Below are positions 53,890 through 62,486 of a stretch of 64,000 nt of DNA, piece after piece. Location of the stretch: the NCBI GenBank assembly GCA_005938025.2, contig VCCI02000001.1, positions 558,001-622,000 of the forward strand, given 5' to 3'. Source of the stretch: Inquilinus sp. KBS0705. GTDB lineage: Bacteria; Bacteroidota; Bacteroidia; Sphingobacteriales; Sphingobacteriaceae. The position numbers and the translations under genes were made by a program. How positions within the stretch are numbered: the first letter of the stretch is position 1; every line of letters begins with the position of its first letter. The notes under the pieces are model-generated. The model did no database searches. It was not told the origin of the DNA and saw only the letters and a program-made list of their open reading frames with translations.

Positions 53890-54615
53890 ATGCAAACAAC
53901 TAAAGAACAAATCATTAGTCAACTCCGGCAGGATATGCTCCAATGGGAAGGCTTCCGGCCAGGGCAGCAGGGGATGAATCACGATCTTGGGCTTGGGCCG
54001 ATCGCACACGCTTTTCCTGATAGCGTTTTTCCGACCGGTGCGATACACGAATTCATTAGCCAAAGCCCGGAAGATACGGCGGCTACCGGTGCCTTTATCA
54101 CCGGCCTCGTACAAAAAATATTGAAACTGGGCGGGGCCTGTCTTTGGATCAGCTATACCCGCCGTATCTACCCGCCGGCAATGAAACTATTCGGCGTTGA
54201 CCCGGACAGGGTAATCTTCGTGGATGTGCCGCTTCAAAAAGATGTGCTTTGGGTAACCGAGGAGGCCTTAAAATGTGAAGGTGTCGCCACGGTGATCTGC
54301 GAGACGAAGGAACTTAGCTTTACAGCATCCCAGCGTTTGCAACTGGCTGTAGAAAAAAGCCATACGACGGGGTTCATACTGCGAAAGGATGTCAAAAAAG
54401 CCAATACGACGGCCTGCGTCGCCCGCTGGCAGATCCGTCCTGTGCGCAGCCAGCTCAGGCCGGGCATGCCTGGCGTTGGTTACCCACGCTGGCAGGTAGA
54501 ATTGCTTAAGGTGCGGAACGGCAAGCCTGGAAGCTGGACCGTAGAATGGAAAAGACAGGATTTCCGGGTGATGATCGCATCTCCAATCACAAAAGCAGCC
54601 CGCCTTTATGCCTAA
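53890..54615 (+). CDS. imuA: ImuA, RecA-like mutasome accessory protein
   Basis: The protein is 241 residues and lacks a functional Walker A but retains a RecA-like core, as ImuA proteins do: AIHEFISQSPEDTAATGAFITG, KLGGACLWI, then YPPAMKLFGVDPDRVIFVDV and LQLAVEKSHTTGFILRKD. It interacts with ImuB and the DnaE2 polymerase in the error-prone translesion complex. It overlaps imuB by 8 nt, so the two are coupled. Expression is expected to follow DNA damage. Confidence 0.88.
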   Translation: MQTTKEQIISQLRQDMLQWEGFRPGQQGMNHDLGLGPIAHAFPDSVFPTGAIHEFISQSPEDTAATGAFITGLVQKILKLGGACLWISYTRRIYPPAMKLFGVDPDRVIFVDVPLQKDVLWVTEEALKCEGVATVICETKELSFTASQRLQLAVEKSHTTGFILRKDVKKANTTACVARWQIRPVRSQLRPGMPGVGYPRWQVELLKVRNGKPGSWTVEWKRQDFRVMIASPITKAARLYA

Positions 54616-56110
54616 ACGCTATGCATCCATATGGTTCCGGCATTTGCTCACAGACCAAAAGGCGATACGCCATCCCGGGCTGAAAGGGAAGGCTTATGTC
54701 ATTGCCGGGCCGGACCATGGGCGGATGCTGATCACGGCGCTGACCGATGAAGCGGAAAATTACGGTGTTACGGAAGGAATGACCGTCGCCGATGCACGGG
54801 TGATCGCCCCGGGCCTGCAGGTATTTGACGGCAAGCCCGGCAGAAATATCAAACTACTGACCGGCCTGGCCGAATGGTTCCTGCGGTATACGCCGCTGGT
54901 ACAGCTTGACCCGCCCGACGGGCTGCTGCTGGATATAACCGGCTGTACACACCTTAAGGGCGGTGAAGAAGCTTACCTGCGCGAGATCGTCTCCCGCTTA
55001 AGAACCATAGGGTATGATGTTCGCCCGGCAATTGCCGATACGATCGGCGCGGCATGGGGCGTGGCCCGCTGCGCGGCTTCCGGCCTCATCGTGGCCCCGG
55101 CGGCGCACCGTACTGCATTGATGCCCTTGCCACCCTCCGCGCTCCGGTTACCAACGGACCTGTTGCTGAAGCTGAGGAACCTCGGGCTACACGAGGTCAG
55201 CAGTTTTATCTATATGCCGGATTCGGTATTAAGGAGGCGTTTTGGTAAGAACATGGTCTTGCGCTTACACCAGGCGCTTGGGCAGGAAGCCGAATACCTG
55301 TTCCCGCTTAAAGAACCGGTGCCCTACAGTGAAAGGCTGGAATCCATGGAACCCATCAAAACAAGGCCGGCAATTGAAATTGCGCTGAACGACCTGTTGG
55401 AAAGATTATGTAAACGGCTCTGCAGCGAAGGGCTTGGCCTTCGTTCCGCTACCCTGACCTGGTACCGGGTTGATGGTAAAAACGGCAATATCACCATCGG
55501 CACGAACCATCCCAGCAATCGTGTCCAGCATATCTTTAAGCTGTTCTTTATTAAACTTGATACCATTGCGCCGGGCATGGGCATAGAGTTATTCGTCCTT
55601 GACGCGTTAAAGACGGAGCCTGTCAGCGATAAGCAAAGTGAGCTTTGGTCTTCAACGGGCGGTGCGGAAAGCGAGGAAGTCGCCGAATTACTTGACCGCC
55701 TTGCCGGACGCATCGGTAACACCCATATCCATCGTTACCTGCCGGGCGAGCACTACTGGCCGGAGCGCACGCCGAAACCTGATACCGCTATAAAAAAAGT
55801 ACCCGAAACCGGGTGGCGCACAGATAAGCCGCGCCCGATGCAGCTGCTCGATCAGCCGGAACGTGTAGAAGCAATGGCGCTGACCCCCGACTACCCGCCA
55901 AAATTATTCATCTGGAGAGGGGAGCGGCATGTCATCGTAGGTGCCGACGGTCCGGAGCGGATCGAGCGGGAATGGTGGCTCGAACCCGGTGAACACCGCG
56001 ATTACTATATCGCTGAAGATGAAGCCGGGCGCCGTTACTGGCTTTTCCGGTCCGGGCACTATGATGCCGAAAACAACCAGCACTGGTACTTACACGGGTT
56101 TTTCGCATGA
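54608..56110 (+). CDS. imuB: ImuB, Y-family-polymerase-like mutasome scaffold
   Basis: The protein is 500 residues. The Y-family fold is recognisable in the palm (GMTVADARVIAPGLQVF, DPPDGLLLDITGCTHL) and thumb regions (LRNLGLHEVSSF). The acidic catalytic residues at the N-terminus (usually DMDAFF) are replaced by YASIWFR, so it is a non-catalytic member. ImuB links ImuA, the beta clamp and DnaE2. A C-terminal region (about 380-500) contains RDYYIAEDEAGRRYWLFRSG. It overlaps imuA by 8 nt and dnaE2 by 4 nt. Confidence 0.9.
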   Translation: MPKRYASIWFRHLLTDQKAIRHPGLKGKAYVIAGPDHGRMLITALTDEAENYGVTEGMTVADARVIAPGLQVFDGKPGRNIKLLTGLAEWFLRYTPLVQLDPPDGLLLDITGCTHLKGGEEAYLREIVSRLRTIGYDVRPAIADTIGAAWGVARCAASGLIVAPAAHRTALMPLPPSALRLPTDLLLKLRNLGLHEVSSFIYMPDSVLRRRFGKNMVLRLHQALGQEAEYLFPLKEPVPYSERLESMEPIKTRPAIEIALNDLLERLCKRLCSEGLGLRSATLTWYRVDGKNGNITIGTNHPSNRVQHIFKLFFIKLDTIAPGMGIELFVLDALKTEPVSDKQSELWSSTGGAESEEVAELLDRLAGRIGNTHIHRYLPGEHYWPERTPKPDTAIKKVPETGWRTDKPRPMQLLDQPERVEAMALTPDYPPKLFIWRGERHVIVGADGPERIEREWWLEPGEHRDYYIAEDEAGRRYWLFRSGHYDAENNQHWYLHGFFA

Positions 56111-59100
56111 GTTACGTCGAATTACAGGTCACAAGCAATTTTAGCTTCCGGCGCGGCGGCAGCCACCCGGAAGAACTGGTCGACCGGGCCGCCGACCTGG
56201 GCTATGATGCGGTCGGCATTACAGACCGGAATACTTTTGCCGGTGTGGTGCGCGCGTACCAGGTCGCGAAGTACCGGGAGATCCGGCTGATACCGGGCGT
56301 GCGTCTTGACCTGCTCGACGGGCCCAGCTTACTGGCATACCCAACTGATAAGGAAGCGTATGGCCGCCTCTCCGCCTTGCTCACGCTCGGCAACCTCCGC
56401 GCGGAAAAGGAAAAATGCTACATCAGTAAAAAAGATGTTTATCAGTATGCAGAAGGCAGCTGCTTTGTCATCGTGCCGCCCGATAAGCTCACCCAGGATT
56501 TCGAATTCGAGCTGGTATTTAAACAACATGTTGCCGATTACCAGAAAAACCTGCCTGATCTGTATATGGCAGCAACCAGATATTACACCGGCGACGATGC
56601 CAAGCGCCTTTTTCTTCTTGCCGAGTTGAATGTTCCGCTTGTGGCGACAAATGACGTTCATTATCACCACGTGTCCAGAAGGGAGTTACAGGACGTCCTG
56701 ACCTGTATACGGGAAAAGTGCACCATTTTTAATGCGGGTTACAGGCTACACCAAAACGCTGAACGTCATCTGAAGGAAAAAGGGGAGATGGACCGCCTGT
56801 TTCGGAATTACTCCGAAGCGATCCAAAACACCCGGAAGATCGCAGATGCCTGCCGGTTCGACCTGAGATCCCTGAAGTATAAATACCCAAGCGAACTGAC
56901 GCCGGAAGGCCGGACGCCGATGCAGCAACTGGAATTCCTGGCATGGAAAGGCGGGAACCGCTTTTACGGTGATAATATACCCCAAAAAGTGAAAAAGGCG
57001 ATCGAAGATGAGTTGGAGATCATCGCTGAACTGGATGTCCCTGATTATTTTTTGACCGTAGAAGATTATGTGCGGTGGGCACGCGATCAGCACATCCTTT
57101 GCCAGGGACGTGGTTCGGCAGCAAACTCCGCTGTCTGTTTTGTATTGGGCATTACCTCAGTGGCGCCGGACAAATCCAATCTGCTCTTCGCCCGTTTCCT
57201 GTCAAAAGAACGAAATGAACCGCCCGATATCGATGTGGATTTCGAGCATGAGCGGCGCGAGGAAGTGATCCAGTATGTGTATAACCGCTTTGGCCGTGAC
57301 CGCGCCGCAATCCTGCCCACGGTATTTATGCTGCATTATAAAGGCGCGGTCAATGATGTTGGTCGTGCGATGGGATTATCGGTGGATGTGGTCAAACAAT
57401 TATCTGATGCCTATGGGGAGCTTTCTGACGAAGAGATTACAGCGGAGCAGGTCGGTGCTTTAGGGCTTAATCACAAAGACCCGCACCTGCTGAAGGTGAT
57501 CGAACTCACTTCCCTGCTGATCGGCTTCCCGCGCCAGCTGGGGCAGCATACCGGCGGCTTTGTGATCACCGACGGCAAGCTGAGCGACCTTTGTCCGATC
57601 TTCCACGCCCGCATGGAGAACCGTACGAACATCGAATGGAACAAGGATGATATTGATACGCTCGGTTTTATGAAAGTGGATATCCTGGCGCTGGGGATGC
57701 TGACCTGCATAAGAAAGGCATTTGACCTGGTGCAAAGTCATTACGGGATCACCTTAACACTGGCTAATATCCCGCAGGACGATCCCAAAGTTTACGAAAT
57801 GATCACTGCCGCCGATACGCTTGGCGTATTCCAGATCGAAAGCCGCGCGCAGATGTCCATGCTGCCACGCATGAAACCGACCTGTTTCTACGACCTGGTC
57901 ATTGAAGTGGCGATTGTCCGTCCCGGGCCGATACAAGGTGATATGGTACACCCGTATATCAGGCGCAGGAACGGGGAGGAAGCGGTCGACTATCCATCTG
58001 AAGAGATCCGTTCAATCCTTGAACGTACGCTTGGCGTGCCGCTTTTCCAGGAACAAGCGATGGAACTGGCTATCGTAGCCGCAGGGTTTACCCCGGGGGA
58101 GGCAGATCTGCTCCGCCGAACGATGGCCACCTTTAAATTTAATGGTTTGGTCAGTAAATTCGAGCAAAAGCTGATCAACGGGATGACCTCGCGCGGCTAT
58201 ACGGAAGAATATGCGCGCCGCATCTTTAAGCAGCTCGAAGGTTTCGGCAGCTATGGGTTCCCCGAAAGCCACGCCGCCAGCTTTGCTTTATTGGTTTATG
58301 TGTCCTGCTGGCTGAAATTCTACTACCCGGAAGTGTTTGCCGCCGCATTGCTGAACAGCCAGCCCATGGGTTTTTACCAGCCTGCACAGATCGTCCGGAA
58401 TGCGCGCGAGCATGGCGTAAAAATGTTGCCCATCGACGTCAACCGCTCACAATGGGATAATACGCTGGAAGCGAAGCAGGGGCAATATTTTGCTTTGCGG
58501 TTAGGTTTCAGGGAGATCGGTGGCATCCGTCAGGAGGAGATGGAGAAATTGATCGCTGGCCGAACCAGGCCTTACGCGGCGCCACACGAGATCTGTGACG
58601 CCGGTGTAAGCGTGGCCACCATGGAACGGCTCGCTAACGCTGACGCTTTCCGCTCGATGGACCTGGACCGCCGGCGCGCACTCTGGGAAGTGGCCGCTTT
58701 GCATGACCGGCCCGTTGAGCTGATGCAGGGGCAGCCATCGGAAAGTGTCTACGAACCCGAGGCTAATTTGCCCGAACTGCGCTTATCCGAACACGTGGTA
58801 CAAGACTATGCGACCACCGGATTATCGATTAAAGGCCATCCGCTCAGCTTTATCCGGCACACATTGGAATTGTTGCACATCAGAACGGCCAGGTATGCGA
58901 ATGCAACGGAAAATAAGACGATCATAAAAACTGCCGGACTGATCCTGATCCGGCAGCGGCCCGGTACCGCGAAAGGCGTTTGCTTTATTACGCTGGAAGA
59001 CGAGACCGGCACCACAAACCTGGTCGTGTTCCCAAAATTGTTCGACAAGTACCGAAAGGAGATATTACATGCGCGTTTACTGATGGTGGAAGGTGTAGTG

Positions 59101-59316
59101 GAACGTACAGAGGTGACGCATATTATCGTAAGGCGGATCTTTGATATCACCAAATTATTAGGCGATCTTACAACGATCCGTAATGAAAAACAGCCGGTCC
59201 TGACATTATCCAGAGCAGACGAAAAAGCCGCTCCCTTCATTCCGATGGATAAACCGCTCAAATCACTCGATCAGGAATCAGCCAATTACCTGCACAAGGG
59301 CAGGAATTTCAAATAG
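56107..59316 (+). CDS. dnaE2: Error-prone DNA polymerase III alpha subunit (ImuC)
   Basis: The protein is 1069 residues. The PHP domain (about 1-200) begins with YVELQVTSNFSFRRGGSHPE. The catalytic centre is in PPDIDVDFEHERREEV, which supplies the DxD acidic residues. The helix-hairpin-helix and OB fold (about 930-1010) follow with FITLEDETG. DnaE2-type polymerases bypass lesions inaccurately and give damage-induced mutation. The gene overlaps imuB by 4 nt. It is convergent with the SRAP gene, with 69 bases between and no strong terminator. Confidence 0.93.
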   Translation: MSYVELQVTSNFSFRRGGSHPEELVDRAADLGYDAVGITDRNTFAGVVRAYQVAKYREIRLIPGVRLDLLDGPSLLAYPTDKEAYGRLSALLTLGNLRAEKEKCYISKKDVYQYAEGSCFVIVPPDKLTQDFEFELVFKQHVADYQKNLPDLYMAATRYYTGDDAKRLFLLAELNVPLVATNDVHYHHVSRRELQDVLTCIREKCTIFNAGYRLHQNAERHLKEKGEMDRLFRNYSEAIQNTRKIADACRFDLRSLKYKYPSELTPEGRTPMQQLEFLAWKGGNRFYGDNIPQKVKKAIEDELEIIAELDVPDYFLTVEDYVRWARDQHILCQGRGSAANSAVCFVLGITSVAPDKSNLLFARFLSKERNEPPDIDVDFEHERREEVIQYVYNRFGRDRAAILPTVFMLHYKGAVNDVGRAMGLSVDVVKQLSDAYGELSDEEITAEQVGALGLNHKDPHLLKVIELTSLLIGFPRQLGQHTGGFVITDGKLSDLCPIFHARMENRTNIEWNKDDIDTLGFMKVDILALGMLTCIRKAFDLVQSHYGITLTLANIPQDDPKVYEMITAADTLGVFQIESRAQMSMLPRMKPTCFYDLVIEVAIVRPGPIQGDMVHPYIRRRNGEEAVDYPSEEIRSILERTLGVPLFQEQAMELAIVAAGFTPGEADLLRRTMATFKFNGLVSKFEQKLINGMTSRGYTEEYARRIFKQLEGFGSYGFPESHAASFALLVYVSCWLKFYYPEVFAAALLNSQPMGFYQPAQIVRNAREHGVKMLPIDVNRSQWDNTLEAKQGQYFALRLGFREIGGIRQEEMEKLIAGRTRPYAAPHEICDAGVSVATMERLANADAFRSMDLDRRRALWEVAALHDRPVELMQGQPSESVYEPEANLPELRLSEHVVQDYATTGLSIKGHPLSFIRHTLELLHIRTARYANATENKTIIKTAGLILIRQRPGTAKGVCFITLEDETGTTNLVVFPKLFDKYRKEILHARLLMVEGVVERTEVTHIIVRRIFDITKLLGDLTTIRNEKQPVLTLSRADEKAAPFIPMDKPLKSLDQESANYLHKGRNFK

Positions 59317-59385
59317 ACATCAATGGCGATCTGTAATACTTATTAAAGCGTATTATATTCAATTGTTTAAATCTCCGCCTTACAA

Positions 59386-60321
59386 TTATTTAAAAAGGTC
59401 GCCTTGCAGGTTCATGCCTGGCGGGTAATTGGTTCTTGCGGTACTTTCAATCATGGTCCCGGTACCTCTTTCCGCACCGGCTAATACGGATTCTAAATCA
59501 TCCGGCCAGTGGTTGAATGGCAGTTCCTCGGTAAAGTCCAGGTAAGTAGTATCTATCCGAGATAAGTCCTGGAAATCACGTGGTCTTACTTCTCCGGCTG
59601 TCCGGTAATCCGGGTCAACCGTACAAAATTCGAGCAGTCGGGACGGTATCTGTGTCCTGGCGATGATGCTTAAACGATCCTTATCGGGCTTTTCCAGCAG
59701 CCATTCAAAAGCCAGGTCTTCTGTTAAAATGGTAGGCATCCGCAATTTAGAATTGTGGATCTGGCGCATCAGGGAATTCGCTTCGGTAATGCCTATTGCG
59801 ACCGTGTTTACAAACTGACTTGTCTCCGGGTCCAACCATTCATTATACAGGCCTGGCATGAAAAAATATTCCCGGCCTTTTACAGTTATATAATACGGGT
59901 ATTTGATGGTCTCTTTTAGCTGCTGACCTTTCTTCCCGATTTTTGGTATGTGACGGCTTTCAACAATACCTGTCGAAAGCACCAGGCAACGACGGTTCTT
60001 CGCCGCGGAAGACCACATGGAACTTTTGCCGTCTTCTTTAGAAAAAAGGTTTTCAGATTTAAAATTCAGGGTGGTGTATTTTGCACGGAAGATATTGGCT
60101 TCTGAACGTGTTTTCACAAACCCAGGAACATAGCCCCATTCCGCCTGTACGATATCGAAATCTTTACCATCCGCTGAAGCCACTAATATCGCGCAGGGCG
60201 CATAATTGAAACCGTTGTGAACACCAACATTCAGAAAATTGTAATTCCTCATGGCTTTCTCGATGCCCTTTAACCGAATAAACTCGGCACGGGTGATTTT
60301 TTGTCCGTTGTAGTAACACAT
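59386..60321 (-). CDS. SRAP (HMCES/YedK) DNA-protein crosslink protein
   Basis: The protein is 311 residues and begins MCYYNG, so Cys2 is exposed after Met removal, the nucleophile that forms a thiazolidine with abasic sites. Further landmarks are RRCLVLSTGIVESRH, with the conserved Glu, and MPTILTEDLAFEWL at the position of the conserved His region. The family protects abasic sites in single-stranded DNA at forks and is associated with SOS genes in bacteria. Its start overlaps the preceding gene by 52 nt. The unit has its own copy of the palindrome found before the mutasome operon. Confidence 0.88.
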   Translation of the reverse strand: MCYYNGQKITRAEFIRLKGIEKAMRNYNFLNVGVHNGFNYAPCAILVASADGKDFDIVQAEWGYVPGFVKTRSEANIFRAKYTTLNFKSENLFSKEDGKSSMWSSAAKNRRCLVLSTGIVESRHIPKIGKKGQQLKETIKYPYYITVKGREYFFMPGLYNEWLDPETSQFVNTVAIGITEANSLMRQIHNSKLRMPTILTEDLAFEWLLEKPDKDRLSIIARTQIPSRLLEFCTVDPDYRTAGEVRPRDFQDLSRIDTTYLDFTEELPFNHWPDDLESVLAGAERGTGTMIESTARTNYPPGMNLQGDLFK

Positions 60322-60572
60322 AACTGATTCCTCCGGTAGTTACGAATATACGAAGCGATAACCTTGCCTGCAAGTTCCGCTTCTTCCTGGCGGCCCTCCG
60401 GGACAGAGGTCCAGAATTTGATGCCATCCGCGTTTTCAGCGATCGTAATATTAAGCGCAGGGCGGCCGACGGTAAAAGCGATATGGAATACCCTGGCGGA
60501 CCTGATCTTATGGGCAGAGACCCGGGCGGCCTGTCCATTAAGGTCAATATCAAATAGCTTTGGGTCATCCAT
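60270..60572 (-). CDS. Small conserved protein upstream of SRAP
   Basis: The protein is 100 residues. The sequence has a clear alternation of beta strands (DPKLFDIDLNGQAARV, VFHIAFTVGRPALNITI, GIKFWTSVPEG) followed by a helix (EEAELAGKVIASYIRNYR). The family is not recognised. The overlap of 52 nt with the SRAP start suggests the last ~17 codons are poorly constrained. It is the first gene behind the candidate SOS palindrome, so it belongs to the same damage-response transcript. Confidence 0.6.
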   Translation of the reverse strand: MDDPKLFDIDLNGQAARVSAHKIRSARVFHIAFTVGRPALNITIAENADGIKFWTSVPEGRQEEAELAGKVIASYIRNYRRNQLCVTTTDKKSPVPSLFG

Positions 60573-60582
60573 ACAACAAATA

Positions 60583-60601
60583 TTACTAATTAAATTAGTA
60601 A
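60583..60601. promoter_or_regulatory. Candidate SOS-type operator before the SRAP operon
   Basis: TTACTAATTAAATTAGTAA is a perfect 8-bp dyad with a 3-nt centre, 10 bp upstream of the small gene at 60572. It shares the CTAA-N5-TTAG core and spacing with the palindrome at 53546. Its position close to the start codon suggests a repressor that blocks transcription initiation. Confidence 0.6.
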
Positions 60602-60658
60602 ATGCAAGTGCTTTGAAAAATACTTCAGGTTTTCTACGACTTGCCCTATACCTGCGAA

Positions 60659-61201
60659 CTACTGACCTCCTGAATAAAATTTGGCATCGATCGCCTGCTT
60701 GATGGATACGAATACATCATCCGCTAAAGGCTGCCCGGAAACTTGCTGCCATTCGTCATCACGCTGCAGTTCTGCAATGATTCTGCCGTCATAGTAAACG
60801 GTGAAATTTCTTCCAACAGTCGTAACTTCAAAACTATTCATACCGCCATTGGAATAGGCCTGCACGTAAAAACTATCGTTCTGTTCAGCGGTCAGGCCAG
60901 CCCCGTGGCTTTGGATGTGCATGGCCACCTGGTCCTGTTCATCTTCGGTCAGGAAATCGCCGATATAGGCCCATTCATGCGGGTCCCCTTCTTTATGGGC
61001 GAACGTGCCGATCTCCGTAGTATTCCCCGGGTTGTCCGCGCTAGATTCACCGGCAATGTCTTCACGCCGGGTCGCTCGTAACCGATAAACAGCAGCATGG
61101 CGCGATTGACCTTCGTCATCATAGTACACCGGCTCTATCGCTATGTAAAGCTTTGACCCGTCAGCACGGCTCAGGTCGAAGGTGGTGGTAGTTAAGATCA
61201 T
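60659..61201 (-). CDS. Conserved protein of unknown function
   Basis: The protein is 180 residues, acidic, with beta-strand-rich N-terminus (TTFDLSRADGSKLYIAIEPV, then YYDDEGQSRHAAVYRLRA) and a C-terminal half containing NFTVYYDGRIIAELQRDDEW. No signal peptide or known catalytic motif is seen. It lies 86 bp upstream of the SRAP-linked pair on the same strand and, through a 4-nt overlap, may be coupled to a short upstream frame. The family is not recognised. Confidence 0.6.
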   Translation of the reverse strand: MILTTTTFDLSRADGSKLYIAIEPVYYDDEGQSRHAAVYRLRATRREDIAGESSADNPGNTTEIGTFAHKEGDPHEWAYIGDFLTEDEQDQVAMHIQSHGAGLTAEQNDSFYVQAYSNGGMNSFEVTTVGRNFTVYYDGRIIAELQRDDEWQQVSGQPLADDVFVSIKQAIDAKFYSGGQ

Positions 61202-61482
61202 TGGAATTTAATTAAGTAATGAATAGACACTGTTGCGTGCAGTTTTCTTCGATACCCCAAGATAATAAAAAAACTAGCATAAAAGGATCTTCCACCCTGC
61301 ATTGCTACATTTGTCACCAAATTAGAAAGAAGCGGGTTGTACCCACCGGATGCAGCAGATGTTGCCATGATTATTGGTGGATCAACCGACTGCATAACAA
61401 ACTGGGAAAATAATAGAAGCCAACCGCAGATACACTCCACCCGGTAATTATTGACTTTCTTGGCAATTATCCTTTTGATCAC
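61198..61482 (-). CDS. Possible short membrane-like protein
   Basis: The frame has 94 codons and ends with an ATGA overlap onto the next gene, which favours reality. The product has a hydrophobic segment (about 19-35, GWLLLFSQFVMQSV) and a Gly/Ala-rich middle but no recognisable family. The opposite strand also has an open frame, so the coding status is unproven. Confidence 0.3.
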   Translation of the reverse strand: MIKRIIAKKVNNYRVECICGWLLLFSQFVMQSVDPPIIMATSAASGGYNPLLSNLVTNVAMQGGRSFYASFFIILGYRRKLHATVSIHYLIKFQ

Positions 61483-61557
61483 GAAACACAGAGTATAAAG
61501 GGAAAGATACTACAGCTTCGCAATTGCAATGGTTGGGATTACCAACGGCTGGGTGCA

Positions 61558-61737
61558 TCATTTGGTGTCCACGGTACAACTGTCACGGATCGCGGGTTGA
61601 TGATGTAATTCCCCGCCAACATCAATACGACCGACTGCTTTGATTGTGGGACGACTTGCAGTTGCCGAAAGAAAAAGTAAAAGGAGCAGAAGGTTTAGCT
61701 TAGTAATAACTTTGAATTTGATTTTTAGTAATTCCAT
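61558..61737 (-). CDS. Small secreted peptide (59 residues)
   Basis: A short frame from ATG 61737 to TGA 61558-61560. The N-terminal 27 residues form a typical Sec signal: Lys-rich start (MELLKIKFKVITK), a seven- to eight-residue Leu/Phe core and SATA before Ser. The ~32-residue mature part has one Cys, two adjacent His and no family match. It begins 20 nt behind the HExxH gene on the same strand and is probably in its operon. Confidence 0.4.
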   Translation of the reverse strand: MELLKIKFKVITKLNLLLLLLFLSATASRPTIKAVGRIDVGGELHHQPAIRDSCTVDTK

Positions 61738-61757
61738 ATTAAAGGCAGCACTATGTA

Positions 61758-62486
61758 TTAAATAATATTCTCTTTTAAGTCAGCCCAGATTTGTAAGAGT
61801 TCATAGGGTATATTGTTCTCAAATTTGCTAAGATTGGGATGAATTTCTTCTATGAACACGTTTTCTCCAAGTGTCTCTATATTCTTACTATAATGTAAAT
61901 ATGAAACCAAATTAAGTACTGTCGGTGTTACCTTATATAAATTAAAAATCTTCCATGCATTGATAAAGTTTACTCCCCTGTTATAAGGGGTTGTTAAGGA
62001 TTTATTGTAACTGGAATAGTTATTAGTTTCTATTTGATTTTCTGTTAAGCCTAAGGATTTTAGGTGCCTCTTTTTTGTTGTGTTGATGTATTGAAAGTAT
62101 TTCTCGGCCCAATCAGGGTTATTAGATTGTCGAGTTATGGCTAACTTCTCTAAGGCTACCAGTGACATGCATTCACAAAATGATTCTATCAACCAATTGG
62201 TCAATCTTGGATCAATGAACACGTGACACAATTCATGTGCAAATTGGTATGTTATCTGAAGAGGATAATATTCTGTAGGAGTTATCCCAATCTCATATTT
62301 AACAGGCAACTTCCTGGAATATGCAATTGGTCCATCAATGTCGGATAAAACAACCAAGATGTCCTTATGACCTAGCCTTGGCCCTAATGGAAATAACACC
62401 ATAAATTCATCTAAAATCTCGCCTAAAAGGGATTCAACCTGTTTATAGGATTTATCGCCATAGTCTATTTCTAGAATAATCTTCAT
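61758..62486 (-). CDS. HExxH putative zinc metallopeptidase-like protein
   Basis: The protein is 242 residues without signal peptide. The motif HELCHVF (His84-Glu85-x-x-His88) is the zinc-binding and catalytic centre of zincins. Glu101 or Glu105 in LIESFCECMS may be the third ligand, as in gluzincins. The rest is helical and not assigned to a named family. It overlaps the CoiA-like gene by 4 nt and is probably translated with it. A cytosolic peptidase acting with a DNA-processing partner is one possibility, but nothing identifies the substrate. Confidence 0.55.
   Translation of the reverse strand: MKIILEIDYGDKSYKQVESLLGEILDEFMVLFPLGPRLGHKDILVVLSDIDGPIAYSRKLPVKYEIGITPTEYYPLQITYQFAHELCHVFIDPRLTNWLIESFCECMSLVALEKLAITRQSNNPDWAEKYFQYINTTKKRHLKSLGLTENQIETNNYSSYNKSLTTPYNRGVNFINAWKIFNLYKVTPTVLNLVSYLHYSKNIETLGENVFIEEIHPNLSKFENNIPYELLQIWADLKENII

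Noticed and set aside
61201..61220. A weak half-match to the SOS-like palindrome upstream of 61201
   Set aside because: Only the first five bases and scattered others agree, the right arm is missing, and it lies inside a possible coding frame.
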